From: Gluconacetobacter johannae | GTDB taxonomy: Bacteria; Pseudomonadota; Alphaproteobacteria; Acetobacterales; Acetobacteraceae | DNA length: 64,000 nt | Reading direction: 5' to 3' | NCBI RefSeq assembly: GCF_025994435.1 | Contig: NZ_BAQK01000109.1 | Span: 1 to 64,000 of the forward strand | Shown here: positions 17,455 through 25,698 of the stretch, piece after piece | Numbering within the stretch: position 1 is the stretch's first letter | Layout of the letters: each line of letters starts with the position of its first letter | Program-made: the position numbers and the translations under genes | Notes under the pieces: generated by a model | Database searches by the model: none | Told to the model about the DNA's origin: nothing | The model's input: the letters and a program-made list of their open reading frames with translations, nothing else

Positions 17455-18539
17455 GCCGGCAGCCGCCCGACGGCCCAGCGCGCGGCCTCGGCCACCACGG
17501 GGTCGGCATCGTCGCACAGCGCCTGCGCCGTGGGCCGCAGCGCCGCCAGGCCCGAATTGCCGATGGCGACCAGCACGTTCCGCACAAATCGGTCGCGGCC
17601 GATCCGCTTGACCGGCGACCCGGCGAACAGGGCGCGGAACGCGGCATCGTCCAGACGCGCCAGTTCGGCCAGGCGGGGGGCGGTCAGTTCGTCGCGCGCC
17701 AGCAGCTTCATCTGGCGCGACCGGGTGGCGAAGCGGTTCCACGGGCACACCGCCAGGCAGTCGTCGCAGCCATAGATCCGGTTGCCCATCGGGGCGCGGA
17801 ATTCCTCGGGGATCGGGCCGGGATTCTCGATCGTCAGATAGGACAGGCAGCGGCGCGCATCCATCCGCCACGGTTCGGGAAACGCCCCGGTGGGGCAGGC
17901 GTCCAGGCAGCGCCGGCAGGTGCCGCACCCCCCGCCCGAGGGGGCGGAGCGCGGCAGGGCCAGCGTGGTGTAGACCTCGCCGAGGAACAGCCAGCTTCCG
18001 TGCCGGCGCGACACCAGGTTGGTATGCTTGCCCTGCCAGCCCAGCCCGGCGCGCGCGGCCAGCGGTTTTTCCATCACCGGGGCGGTATCGACGAACACCT
18101 TCACCTCGGCTGCGCCCGGCACGGCGTGGCGGGCGGCGGCGCGGGCGCCCTCGGCCACCACGAACTGGGCCAGGTGCTTCAGCATCCCCTTCACCACGTC
18201 GTGGTAGTCGCGGTTGCGGGCATAGACCGAGATGTTGCCCCGGTCGGGCCGCCCCACCGTCGCCAGCGGGTCGTCGCCGGGCGCGTAGGACAGGCCCAGC
18301 GCGATGACGCTGCGCGCCGCCGGCCACAGGGCGCGCGGGTCGCCGCGCTGGGCGGCGCGGTCGGCCAGCCAGCCCATCGACCCGTGATGCCCGGCCGCCA
18401 GGAAATCGGCCAGGCGGGTCCGGGCCTCGTCCCCCAGCGCGGCGTCGCAGAACCCCACCGCGTCGAACCCCAGCGCCAGCGCCCGGTCGCGAATCGCATC
18501 GCGCAGGGCCAGGGCCGCGTCGGGCGAGAGGTCCGCCAT
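17451..18539 (-). CDS. queG: Epoxyqueuosine reductase
   Basis: A 362-residue cobalamin-dependent iron-sulfur enzyme that reduces epoxyqueuosine to queuosine in tRNA, the last step of the pathway. Two 4Fe-4S motifs are visible: CGTCRRCLDACPTGAF (residues ~195-210) and GCDDCLAVCPWN (~243-254). The N-terminal half is the cobalamin-binding QueG domain (ALGFDAVGFCDAAL, LSYAPGDDPLA). A C-terminal HEAT-like helical segment with alternating Ala/Leu completes the protein. It is 3 bp downstream of tgt and overlaps the RHH gene by 4 bp. Confidence 0.93.
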   Translation of the reverse strand: MADLSPDAALALRDAIRDRALALGFDAVGFCDAALGDEARTRLADFLAAGHHGSMGWLADRAAQRGDPRALWPAARSVIALGLSYAPGDDPLATVGRPDRGNISVYARNRDYHDVVKGMLKHLAQFVVAEGARAAARHAVPGAAEVKVFVDTAPVMEKPLAARAGLGWQGKHTNLVSRRHGSWLFLGEVYTTLALPRSAPSGGGCGTCRRCLDACPTGAFPEPWRMDARRCLSYLTIENPGPIPEEFRAPMGNRIYGCDDCLAVCPWNRFATRSRQMKLLARDELTAPRLAELARLDDAAFRALFAGSPVKRIGRDRFVRNVLVAIGNSGLAALRPTAQALCDDADPVVAEAARWAVGRLPA

Positions 18540-18542
18540 GGG

Positions 18543-19706
18543 TCAGGGAACCGGAGGGATGTCGGGGGGCGGCATTTCGTCGGGCGTCCAGTCGTCCATT
18601 GCCCACTGGGCGCGCAGCCAGGTGGCGTGCGCGTCCAGCGTGCCCTCGACGATGGCGGCGCGGATGCCGCGCATCAGGCGCTGGTAATAGGCGATGTTGT
18701 GCCAGGTCAGCAGCATCGGCCCCAGCATCTCGTTCGCGCGGAACAGGTGATGCAGGTAGGCGCGGCTGTGGCGGGAGCACGCCAGGCAGTCGCAATGCGG
18801 CGAGATCGGGCGCATGTCGTCGGCGTGGCGCGCGTTCCGCAGGTTCAGCGTCCCGCGTTCGGTATAGGCGCGCGCGGTGCGCCCCGCGCGGGTGGGCATC
18901 ACGCAGTCGAACATGTCGACGCCGCGTTCCACCGCCCCCAGCAGGTCGTCGGGCGTGCCGACGCCCATCAGGTAGCGCGGGTGGTCCTGCGGGATCAGCG
19001 GCACCGTCGAGTCCAGCGTCGCGAACATCAGCGCCTGCCCCTCGCCGACCGCCAGGCCGCCGATGGCATAGCCCTCGAAGCCGATGTCGGTCAGGGCGCG
19101 GACGCTCTCGGCCCGCAGTTCGGGCTCGGTCCCGCCCTGGATGATGCCGTACTGGGCATAGCCGGGGCGCGGCACGAAGGCCTCGCGGCAGCGGGCGGCC
19201 CAGCGCATCGACAGGCGCATCGACTGCGCGATGGTCTCGGTGGGCGCGGGCAGGGCCGGGCACTCGTCGAAACACATGGTGATGGTGGCGTCCAGCGCGT
19301 TCTGGATGTCGGTCGAGCGTTCCGGCGTCAGCCGGTGCTTCGACCCGTCGATGTGCGAATTGAACGTCACCCCGTCCTGGTCCAGCTTACGCAGCGCGCC
19401 CAGCGACATGACCTGGAACCCGCCGGAATCGGTCAGGATGGGGCCGGGCCAGTCCATGAACCGGTGCAGCCCGCCCTGGGCGCGCACGCGCTCGGCCCCC
19501 GGACGCAGCATCAGATGGTAGGTGTTGCCCAGCACGATCCCCGCGCCGGTGGAGCGCACGGCGTCCATCGTCATGGCCTTGACCGTGCCCACGGTGCCGA
19601 CGGGCATGAAGGTGGGCGTGGGCACGACGCCATGGGCGGTGTGCAGGTGCCCGGCGCGGGCGCGCCCGGCGCGGGCCTGCGCCACCCAGCGGAAGGCGGT
19701 GCTCAT
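18543..19706 (-). CDS. tgt: tRNA-guanine transglycosylase
   Basis: A 387-residue enzyme that replaces G34 with preQ1 in tRNAs carrying GUN anticodons. Family motifs are VGTVKAM, GNTYHL, the nucleophile/base loop TDSGGFQVMS, FDECPA, GLAVGEG and the second catalytic Asp in DMFDCVMPTR. The C-terminal zinc site is CDCLACSRHSRAYLHHL. Its start overlaps the queA stop by 4 bp, so queA and tgt are coupled. The preQ1 synthesis genes (queCDEF) are not in the window. Confidence 0.95.
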   Translation of the reverse strand: MSTAFRWVAQARAGRARAGHLHTAHGVVPTPTFMPVGTVGTVKAMTMDAVRSTGAGIVLGNTYHLMLRPGAERVRAQGGLHRFMDWPGPILTDSGGFQVMSLGALRKLDQDGVTFNSHIDGSKHRLTPERSTDIQNALDATITMCFDECPALPAPTETIAQSMRLSMRWAARCREAFVPRPGYAQYGIIQGGTEPELRAESVRALTDIGFEGYAIGGLAVGEGQALMFATLDSTVPLIPQDHPRYLMGVGTPDDLLGAVERGVDMFDCVMPTRAGRTARAYTERGTLNLRNARHADDMRPISPHCDCLACSRHSRAYLHHLFRANEMLGPMLLTWHNIAYYQRLMRGIRAAIVEGTLDAHATWLRAQWAMDDWTPDEMPPPDIPPVP

Positions 19707-20767
19707 GCCGACGCGCCGGGCGAGGGGGCGCGGTGCAGCAGGCAGGCGTCGCCGTAGGAATAGAACCGATAGCCGTCGGCGACGGCATGGGCGTAGGCGT
19801 CACGCATTCTCTGGTATCCGGCGAACGCGCAGACCAGCATGAACAGGGTCGAGCGCGGCAGGTGGAAATTGGTCATCAGCATGTCCACGGCCCGGAAGCG
19901 GTAGCCGGGGCGGATGAAGATGGCGGTGTCGCCGTCGAAGGGCCGGATGGTGCCGTCGGGGTCGGCGGCGCTTTCCAGCAGGCGCAGGGTGGTGGTGCCC
20001 ACGGCGACGATCCGCCCGCCGGCGGCGCGGGTGGCGTTGATGGCCGCCGCCGTTTCGGCGGTGATGACGCCCCGTTCGGCATGCATGCGGTGGGCGGCGA
20101 TGCTGTCGCCCCGCACCGGCAGGAACGTCCCCGCGCCCACATGCAGCGTCAGCGTCCGCCGTGCCACCCCCGCCGCGTCCAGCGCCGCCAGCAGGCCGGG
20201 CGTGAAATGCAGCCCCGCCGTGGGCGCCGCCACCGCGCCGCGATGCTCGGAAAAGATGGTGCGGTAATCGTCGCGGTCGGCCTCGGTCGGGCCGTGGGGC
20301 CGGGCGATATAGGGCGGCAGGGCCAGGGCGCCGGCCGTCTGCAGGAACGCATCGAAGGCCAGGCCCTCGGCGCTGAAACGCAAAATCACGCCGCCTTCGG
20401 CATCGCGCGACACGATGTCGGCCGTCGTCTCCACCCCCGCGAAGGTCAGCACGTCGCCCGCCCGCAGCCGGCGCGCGTTGCGGGCCAGGGCATGCCATGT
20501 GCCGTCGGGCAGGATGCGGTCCAGCGTGATGCCGATCCGCGCCTCGCCGCGCCGCGCGTCCAGTTGCGCCGGGATCACGGCGGTGTCGTTGGCCACCAGC
20601 AGGTCGCCCGGCCGCAGCAGCGACGGCAGGTCGCGCACGATGCGGTCGTGGAACGGCCCCGCCGCCGGAATATCCAGCAGGCGCGCGGAATCGCGCGGGC
20701 GGGCCGGGTGGTCGGCCACCAGCGCGGGCGGAAGGTCGAAATCGAAATCGGAGGCAAGATCGGTCAT
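19703..20767 (-). CDS. queA: S-adenosylmethionine:tRNA ribosyltransferase-isomerase
   Basis: The 354-residue QueA transfers and isomerises the ribosyl moiety of AdoMet onto preQ1-tRNA to give epoxyqueuosine. Seen are the N-terminal FDFDLPPALVADHP signature, VANDTAVIPAQL, PTAGLHFTP, VGAGTFLPVR and VGTTTLRLLES. Length and motif order are normal. It is the first gene of queA-tgt-queG-RHH on the minus strand; a promoter should lie in 20768-20902, the divergent interval with the small gene at 20903. Confidence 0.95.
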   Translation of the reverse strand: MTDLASDFDFDLPPALVADHPARPRDSARLLDIPAAGPFHDRIVRDLPSLLRPGDLLVANDTAVIPAQLDARRGEARIGITLDRILPDGTWHALARNARRLRAGDVLTFAGVETTADIVSRDAEGGVILRFSAEGLAFDAFLQTAGALALPPYIARPHGPTEADRDDYRTIFSEHRGAVAAPTAGLHFTPGLLAALDAAGVARRTLTLHVGAGTFLPVRGDSIAAHRMHAERGVITAETAAAINATRAAGGRIVAVGTTTLRLLESAADPDGTIRPFDGDTAIFIRPGYRFRAVDMLMTNFHLPRSTLFMLVCAFAGYQRMRDAYAHAVADGYRFYSYGDACLLHRAPSPGASA

Positions 20768-20902
20768 CGGACGCCCCGTTTACGGAATCCCACGGCCGGT
20801 TGCCAGCGTCGCGTGACGGTTGGACAACGCGCGCCCCGGACGCCAGAATGGGGCGAACGCATCCGGGGGCCGCCCCCGGACCATGAAACGGGAACGAGAC
20901 CG

Positions 20903-21124
20903 ATGTCCTATGCCGCACTCGACGCCGCGCGCGTCGCCAAGGCCTGCAAGGTTGCGCTGAGCGTGCTGGAGGCCAACCCCGAAACGTCCGAGGCGCATGT
21001 CCGCAAGACCCTGATGGTCCAGCGCATCGCCGCCCTGGCCGAGGCCGCGGCCCAGTCGGCGGCCGGCGGCGGCGTCATCACCCTGACGTCGGAGGAATTC
21101 TGGCTGGTCAGCAAGAACTGGTAA
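20903..21124 (+). CDS. Small conserved-looking protein, 73 residues
   Basis: The ATG at 20903 is preceded by a GGAACGAGA purine run that serves as a ribosome-binding site. The product is helical and Ala-rich (ALDAARVAKACKVALSVLEAN, then VQRIAALAEAAAQSAAGG) and ends SEEFWLVSKNW. I do not recognise the family. Codon usage is that of the host and the frame is bounded by short spacers: 30 bp before the PEBP gene, with which it may be cotranscribed. It is divergent from queA. Confidence 0.55.
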   Translation: MSYAALDAARVAKACKVALSVLEANPETSEAHVRKTLMVQRIAALAEAAAQSAAGGGVITLTSEEFWLVSKNW

Positions 21125-21154
21125 AACCCCTTCCGCGACCGACAGGACACCGAC

Positions 21155-21646
21155 ATGACATTCACGCTGACCAGCCGCGCCTTCACCGAGGGCGGCCGCC
21201 TGCCCGACGCGCAGGTGTTCGACGGCATGGGCTACCGGGGCGGCAACATCTCGCCCCCGCTGGCCTGGAGCGGCGCCCCCGAGGGGACCCGCAGCTTCGT
21301 CGTCACCCTGTACGACCCCGACGCGCCGACCGGCTCGGGGTGGTGGCACTGGGTGGTGGTCAACATCCCCGCCACCGTGACGTCCCTGCCCGCCGGCGCG
21401 GGGTCGGGCGACGCCGACCTGCCCGAGGGCGCGTCGATGACCCGCACCGATTTCGGCGGCAACGCCTACGGCGGCGCGGCTCCCCCGCCGGGACCGGCCC
21501 ATCGCTACATCTTCACCGTGCACGCGCTGGACACCGAAACCCTGACCCTGCCGTCCGACGCGTCGGGGGCGATGGTGGGCTTCTTCGTGCACAGCCACGC
21601 CCTGGGCTCGGCCAGCCTGACGGCGACCTTCGGCAAGGCGGGCTAG
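21155..21646 (+). CDS. YbhB/YbcL-family phosphatidylethanolamine-binding protein homologue
   Basis: A 163-residue PEBP-fold protein. The ligand-pocket motif YDPDAPTGSGWWHWVVVNIP and the second motif GNAYGGAAPP...HRYIFTVHAL are both intact, as in E. coli YbhB/YbcL. Prokaryotic PEBPs are often called Raf-kinase-inhibitor-like, but their role is unclear. No signal peptide, so cytoplasmic. Its stop overlaps the 3' end of the convergent XRE gene by 4 bp. Confidence 0.9.
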   Translation: MTFTLTSRAFTEGGRLPDAQVFDGMGYRGGNISPPLAWSGAPEGTRSFVVTLYDPDAPTGSGWWHWVVVNIPATVTSLPAGAGSGDADLPEGASMTRTDFGGNAYGGAAPPPGPAHRYIFTVHALDTETLTLPSDASGAMVGFFVHSHALGSASLTATFGKAG

Positions 21647-22266
21647 GTCTTCGGTCCAGGCGTCGCGTGACGGACGCTTTGCCTTGGAATGTCCGATGCC
21701 TGCGGGAGCGAGGCCTGCAATTCGCCGGCAACGTTCCGCTGATAGGCCACGCGCACGCCGCCAGGGTCGCTCGCAATCACGCGCAGGTAGCTTTTTGCGG
21801 CCGTGTCGGGCGCGCGCACGCCCTTTTCCCAGCCCTTGATGGTTTCCTCTTCCAGGCCGTATCGCACCGCGAACTGCTCCCGCGTCAGCTTCAGCTTCTT
21901 ACGGATGGCGGCCACATTCACGTCCGCCTTCTGATCGACATGGACAGCTTTCACGCCCGCTTCCCGCAGATCGGCAAGCAGCGCGGCCGGGCTCTCCACC
22001 TTTGGAACCTGGAGGGAGGCCGAACATGTGCTGACACCTGCCTTCTCCGAATCCGCGATCAGTTCGTCGATCAGCTTCTTCGCCGCCGACACCTTCATCC
22101 CGCGCTTCGCCAGCGCCATCGTCGCCGCGATGGCATTCAGGCCCGGCCAGTCGTTCCGGCTGAGGGAGAGGACGAACCTACCGCGTGAACCGGATTGTAC
22201 GCGTTCGATGTCCCGGATTGGCCCCAGTCGTTCGAAGCGAGCCCTTAATGACGATTTCATCGACAT
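21643..22266 (-). CDS. XRE-family antitoxin-like regulator with N-terminal extension
   Basis: The 207-residue protein has an N-terminal domain (LGPIRDIERVQSGSRGRF, then LAKRGMKVSAAKKLIDELIAD) like that of several HigA/type II antitoxin-like proteins. A helix-turn-helix follows around residues 125-165 (NVAAIRKKLKLTREQFAVRYG, then LEEETIKGWEKGVRAP). A low-complexity tail ends the protein. The long start is kept because the N-terminal block looks domain-like. Its 5' end overlaps by 89 bp a small reading frame at 22178-22363 that could be its partner. Confidence 0.7.
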   Translation of the reverse strand: MSMKSSLRARFERLGPIRDIERVQSGSRGRFVLSLSRNDWPGLNAIAATMALAKRGMKVSAAKKLIDELIADSEKAGVSTCSASLQVPKVESPAALLADLREAGVKAVHVDQKADVNVAAIRKKLKLTREQFAVRYGLEEETIKGWEKGVRAPDTAAKSYLRVIASDPGGVRVAYQRNVAGELQASLPQASDIPRQSVRHATPGPKT

Positions 22267-22363
22267 CCACCCCTTCCATCACCGCCAGAGCCACGGCCCT
22301 CAGATTGGCAGATCCGACCGCGTTGGCCGCACTTCCGTGAATATTCAAGTCGGACAGCGTCAT
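22178..22363 (-). CDS. Small hypothetical protein overlapping the XRE gene
   Basis: A 61-residue frame (MTLSDLNIHGSAANAVGSAN..., ending GANPGHRTRTIRFTR). The frame is open upstream to 22501, but that part is made of repeat-derived sequence, so the start is uncertain; coding-like sequence seems to begin near VVSVDDADRS at about 22387. Composition looks protein-like rather than random, and gene order (small gene, then HTH gene) is typical of toxin-antitoxin units. No family recognised and no strong ribosome-binding site seen. Confidence 0.4.
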   Translation of the reverse strand: MTLSDLNIHGSAANAVGSANLRAVALAVMEGVDVDEIVIKGSLRTTGANPGHRTRTIRFTR

Positions 22364-22437
22364 GGATCTGTCGGCGTCGTCAACCGAGACGACCGCCTGA
22401 TACCAATTTTCCGAAAGACTGACGGATGAGATGTCCC

Positions 22438-22551
22438 CGCAAGGGCGTTGCCCTTGACCCACCAAAGGGCAGTCGCCCTTTGGAAACCCATTCGTTATCA
22501 AATGATTGGGGTCCAGGGCCTCAGGCCCTGGTGGGTTCGGGCGAAGCCCGG
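22438..22551 (+). repeat. Dispersed hairpin repeat, full copy (plus orientation)
   Basis: In order: GGGCGTTGCCC hairpin, CCAAAGGGC/GCCCTTTGG hairpin, GGAAACCCA, linker, GGGGTCCAGGGCCT/AGGCCCTGG hairpin, GGTGGGTTCGGGC...GCCCGG hairpin. It lies upstream of the small gene at 22178 and immediately downstream of the aquaporin-like gene end. Confidence 0.85.
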
Positions 22552-22562
22552 GAAAACGCGCC

Positions 22563-23480
22563 TCACGCCCCGGTATTGCGCCGCCAGGGCAACAGGAAGG
22601 GCGCGCGGCCGTGGTGGCCGAAATGGGCGATGCGGGCTTCGTGCAGGTGCATTTCGCCGAACATCTGCAGGCGCATCATCAGCACCGTCGCCGCGGCCCC
22701 CAGGAAGGGGGCGACGCAATAGATCCAGAACCCCTGCCACTGGCCGGAGAACAGCGCCGGCCCCAGGCTGCGCGCCAGGTTGGTGCTGTCGCCCGACAGC
22801 CAGGCTTCGAACGGGTTCAGGGTGAAGAACAGCGGCCCGGCCAGCAGCGGCGTCGCCCAGCGCAGGCGGGCATGCCCGCCGGTGAACAGCAGGGCGGTAA
22901 TCAGCAGCGCGGTGGCGCAGGCCTCGCCGGTGAAGGCCCAGGACAGCGGCACGCGGTCGTAGGGCACGGTGGCGGCGAAATGCGTGGCGCGGGCCCACCC
23001 GCCCCAGCGCGGCCACAGCAGGCCGGCCAGCGCCACCAGGCCGGTGCCGATGACGGCCCCCGCCAGTTGGGCGGCCATGTAGCCGATCATGTCCCGCCAG
23101 GCCAGCCGGCCGGCCAGCGTGAAGGCCAGGGTCACGGACGGGCTGACATGCCCGCCGCTGACCCGCCCGAAGGGCGACAGCGCCGCGATGGAGCCGCCCA
23201 TGCCGAAGAACAGCCCCTGCAACGCGACCTGCAGGGCGGGATAGTCCGCCAGGGCCCGCCCCACCGGGCTGGCCGCCGCCCCCAGCAGCACGTTGGTGAC
23301 CACCCCGAACACCATCAGCACGATGGTGCCCGCGCATTCGCAGGCATACAGGCGCGGATGGACCAGCCGGCCGGGATGGGGCGCGCCCGCCAGCGGCCGG
23401 TCCTGCGGATGGGGATAGAGCGCCGGATTGTCCACCGGCGCCGCGACGGGCGCCGAAGGGGGCGGGGGCATGCCGGCCAT
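22563..23480 (-). CDS. MIP-family channel (aquaporin-like) with altered NPA motifs
   Basis: A 305-residue membrane protein with six hydrophobic helices and two half-helix loops, the aquaporin/glycerol-facilitator fold. The first pore loop reads GGHVSPSVT where GGHxNPAVT is usual. The second reads STNLARSLGPAL, retaining the Asn and the selectivity-filter Arg but with NLA instead of NPA. A proline-rich N-terminal tail (~45 residues) and a basic, His-rich C-terminal tail extend the core. The protein would pass water or small neutral solutes; loss of the first Asn makes selectivity uncertain. It follows a VOC gene by 9 bp. Confidence 0.82.
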   Translation of the reverse strand: MAGMPPPPSAPVAAPVDNPALYPHPQDRPLAGAPHPGRLVHPRLYACECAGTIVLMVFGVVTNVLLGAAASPVGRALADYPALQVALQGLFFGMGGSIAALSPFGRVSGGHVSPSVTLAFTLAGRLAWRDMIGYMAAQLAGAVIGTGLVALAGLLWPRWGGWARATHFAATVPYDRVPLSWAFTGEACATALLITALLFTGGHARLRWATPLLAGPLFFTLNPFEAWLSGDSTNLARSLGPALFSGQWQGFWIYCVAPFLGAAATVLMMRLQMFGEMHLHEARIAHFGHHGRAPFLLPWRRNTGA

Positions 23481-23489
23481 GGGCGGGCG

Positions 23490-23882
23490 CTACCCCTGGT
23501 AGGACCCGATTTCGACCAGGTTGCCGTCCGGGTCCTGGCAATAGACCGAGGTGATCGGCCCCAGCGCGCCGAGGCGGGCCACCGGCCCCTCGGTCACGGT
23601 GACGCCGCAGCCTTCCAGATGCTCGATCACGTCGCCGCTGGACAGCGCGGTGATGAAGCACAGGTCGTTGGTGCCCGGCAGCGCGTCGTCGGCGGTGGCC
23701 CAGCCCTCCGCCCCATGGGGGCGGAGGTTGATCTTCTGGCCGCCGAATTTCAGCGCCGTGCGGTTGTTGCGGCCGTATTCCTCCCGCTCCATGCCCAGGA
23801 CCCGCTGATACCAGGATGCCGAAACCTCCAGGTTGCGGACAGTGATGACGACATGGTCCAGCCGATCGACGGTAAAGCGCAT
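23490..23882 (-). CDS. VOC-family (glyoxalase/bleomycin-resistance fold) protein
   Basis: A 130-residue single-domain protein with paired beta-alpha-beta-beta-beta modules: the first begins LDHVVITVRNLEVSASWYQ, the second SVYCQDPDGNLVEIGSY. Candidate metal ligands are His10 and the terminal Glu of NLVEI. VOC enzymes include glyoxalases, dioxygenases and antibiotic-resistance proteins; the substrate here is not evident. It lies between fumarase and the MIP channel on the same strand and may be cotranscribed with the latter. Confidence 0.85.
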   Translation of the reverse strand: MRFTVDRLDHVVITVRNLEVSASWYQRVLGMEREEYGRNNRTALKFGGQKINLRPHGAEGWATADDALPGTNDLCFITALSSGDVIEHLEGCGVTVTEGPVARLGALGPITSVYCQDPDGNLVEIGSYQG

Positions 23883-23933
23883 GGAACAGGGATCTCCCTA
23901 AGCTGTCGGGCCGCCGGGCGCGATCGCCCGGCC

Positions 23934-25598
23934 TCAGCCCGTCAGGCCATCGTAGAAATCATTACCCTTGTCGTCGATGACGATGAAGGCGGGGAAATTC
24001 TCGACCTCGATCTTCCAGACCGCCTCCATGCCCAGTTCCGGATATTCCAGAACCTCGACCTTGCGGATGCAGTCCTTGGCCAGCCGCGCCGCCGGGCCGC
24101 CGACCGAGCCCAGGTAGAAGCCGCCGTATGTATGGCAGGCCTCGCGCACCGCCTTCGAGCGGTTGCCCTTGGCCAGCATGACGAACGACCCGCCGGCCTT
24201 CTGCAGCATGGCGACATAGCTGTCCATGCGCCCCGCCGTGGTCGGGCCGAACGAGCCGGTGGGCAGCCCGTCGGGCGTCTTGGCCGGGCCGGCGTAATAG
24301 ACCGGGTGATTCTTCAGGTAGTCGGGCAGGCCCTCGCCGCGCTCCAGCCGTTCGCGGAACTTGGCGTGGGCGATGTCGCGGGCCACCACCATCGTGCCGG
24401 TCAGCGACAGGCGCGTGCGGACGGGAAAGCGCGACAGCAGGGCGCGGATCTCGCTCATCGGCTGGGTCAGGTCCACCTGGACCACCTCGCCGTCCAGATG
24501 CGCGTCCGTCGTTTCCGGCAGGAAGCGGGCGGGGTCGGTTTCCAGTTGCTCCAGGAAGAACCCGTCGGCGGTGATGCGCGCCTTGACCTGCCGGTCGGCC
24601 GAGCACGACACGCCGATGCCCACCGGCAGCGATGCGCCATGGCGCGGCAGGCGCACCACGCGCACGTCATGGCAGAAATACTTGCCGCCGAACTGCGCGC
24701 CGATGCCCAGGCGCTGCGTCAGCTTCAAAATCTCCTGTTCCAGTTCCAGGTCGCGGAAGGCGTGGCCCAGGGGGCTGCCCTGGGTGGGCAGGGTGTCCAG
24801 CCAGCGCGTCGAGGCCAGCTTCACCGTCTCCAGCGTCTGTTCGGCCGACATGCCGCCGATCACCACCGCCAGGTGGTAGGGCGGGCAGGCCGAGGTGCCC
24901 AGCGTGCGGACCTTGACGTCCAGCCATTTCAGCAGGTCGTCCTTGCTGGACAGCAGGGCGCGGGTTTCCTGGAACAGGAAGGTCTTGTTGGCCGACCCGC
25001 CGCCCTTGGCGACGAACATCAGGTCCATCTGTTCGGCGTGATAGTCGCCGGGGGCGGCCGAGATATGGAACTGCACCGGCAGGTTGGTGCCGGTGTTCAC
25101 TTCCTCGAACATCGACAGCGGCGCCATCTGCGAATAGCGCAGGCTGGTGCGGGTGTAGGTGTCGTACACCCCGCGCGAGAACGCTTCCTCCTCGTTCCCG
25201 TCGATCCAGACGCGCTGGCCCTTCTTGCCGTAGACGATGGCCGTGCCGGTGTCCTGGCACATCGGCAGCACGCCGCCGGCGGCGATGCAGGCGTTCTTCA
25301 GCAGGTCCAGCGCCACGAAGCGGTCGTTGTCCGAGGCCTCGGGGTCCTTGAGGATGCGCGCAAGCTGCGCCAGATGGCCCGGCCGCAGCAGATGCGCGAT
25401 GTCGTGGAAGGCGCGGGCCGCCAGTTCGCTCAGGGCCTCGGGGCGGATGTGCAGCACGGTCCGCCCGTCGCAGACCGTGGTGTGCACGCCCGCGATCTCC
25501 AGCTTCTTCCACGGCGTGTCGTCGTCGTGCAGCGGAAAGAGCGGGCCGTAGGCGAACGGCTTGAGCGCCGGTTTCGGTGGGGTGGTTGAAACATTCAA
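23934..25598 (-). CDS. fumA: Class I (iron-sulfur) fumarate hydratase
   Basis: A 554-residue fumarase of the heat-labile 4Fe-4S class. Three cysteines expected to ligate the cluster appear in LPMCQDTGTA, TSACPPYH and GVSCSADRQ. The C-terminal beta domain contains GRDxAH-like VVARDIAHAKF, PVYYAGPAKTP and PTTAGRMDSY. It interconverts fumarate and malate in the TCA cycle. The single-chain form joins the alpha and beta domains that are separate in archaeal-type enzymes. It appears monocistronic, ~100 bp downstream of sspB on the same strand. Confidence 0.93.
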   Translation of the reverse strand: MNVSTTPPKPALKPFAYGPLFPLHDDDTPWKKLEIAGVHTTVCDGRTVLHIRPEALSELAARAFHDIAHLLRPGHLAQLARILKDPEASDNDRFVALDLLKNACIAAGGVLPMCQDTGTAIVYGKKGQRVWIDGNEEEAFSRGVYDTYTRTSLRYSQMAPLSMFEEVNTGTNLPVQFHISAAPGDYHAEQMDLMFVAKGGGSANKTFLFQETRALLSSKDDLLKWLDVKVRTLGTSACPPYHLAVVIGGMSAEQTLETVKLASTRWLDTLPTQGSPLGHAFRDLELEQEILKLTQRLGIGAQFGGKYFCHDVRVVRLPRHGASLPVGIGVSCSADRQVKARITADGFFLEQLETDPARFLPETTDAHLDGEVVQVDLTQPMSEIRALLSRFPVRTRLSLTGTMVVARDIAHAKFRERLERGEGLPDYLKNHPVYYAGPAKTPDGLPTGSFGPTTAGRMDSYVAMLQKAGGSFVMLAKGNRSKAVREACHTYGGFYLGSVGGPAARLAKDCIRKVEVLEYPELGMEAVWKIEVENFPAFIVIDDKGNDFYDGLTG

Positions 25599-25698
25599 CG
25601 GACGATCTCCCTTGTGCCAGTCTCCCCCGGATTGGTTCCGGGTGGTAGCGGTTCACGGGACGCCCGGCCGCATCCGGGCGCTCCGGATGACGTGTGGT

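Noticed and set aside
17199..19757. Long plus-strand frame opposite queG and tgt
   Set aside because: Antisense shadow of the coupled queuosine genes, with no recognisable motif.
22438..22551. Repeat copies as a CRISPR array
   Set aside because: Copies are kilobases apart with no regular spacers and no cas genes.
22506..25589. Very long plus-strand frame of over 1,000 codons opposite the aquaporin, VOC and fumarase genes
   Set aside because: High GC makes antisense frames open; the minus-strand genes have clear family motifs, while this frame is Arg/Gly/His-rich without domains.
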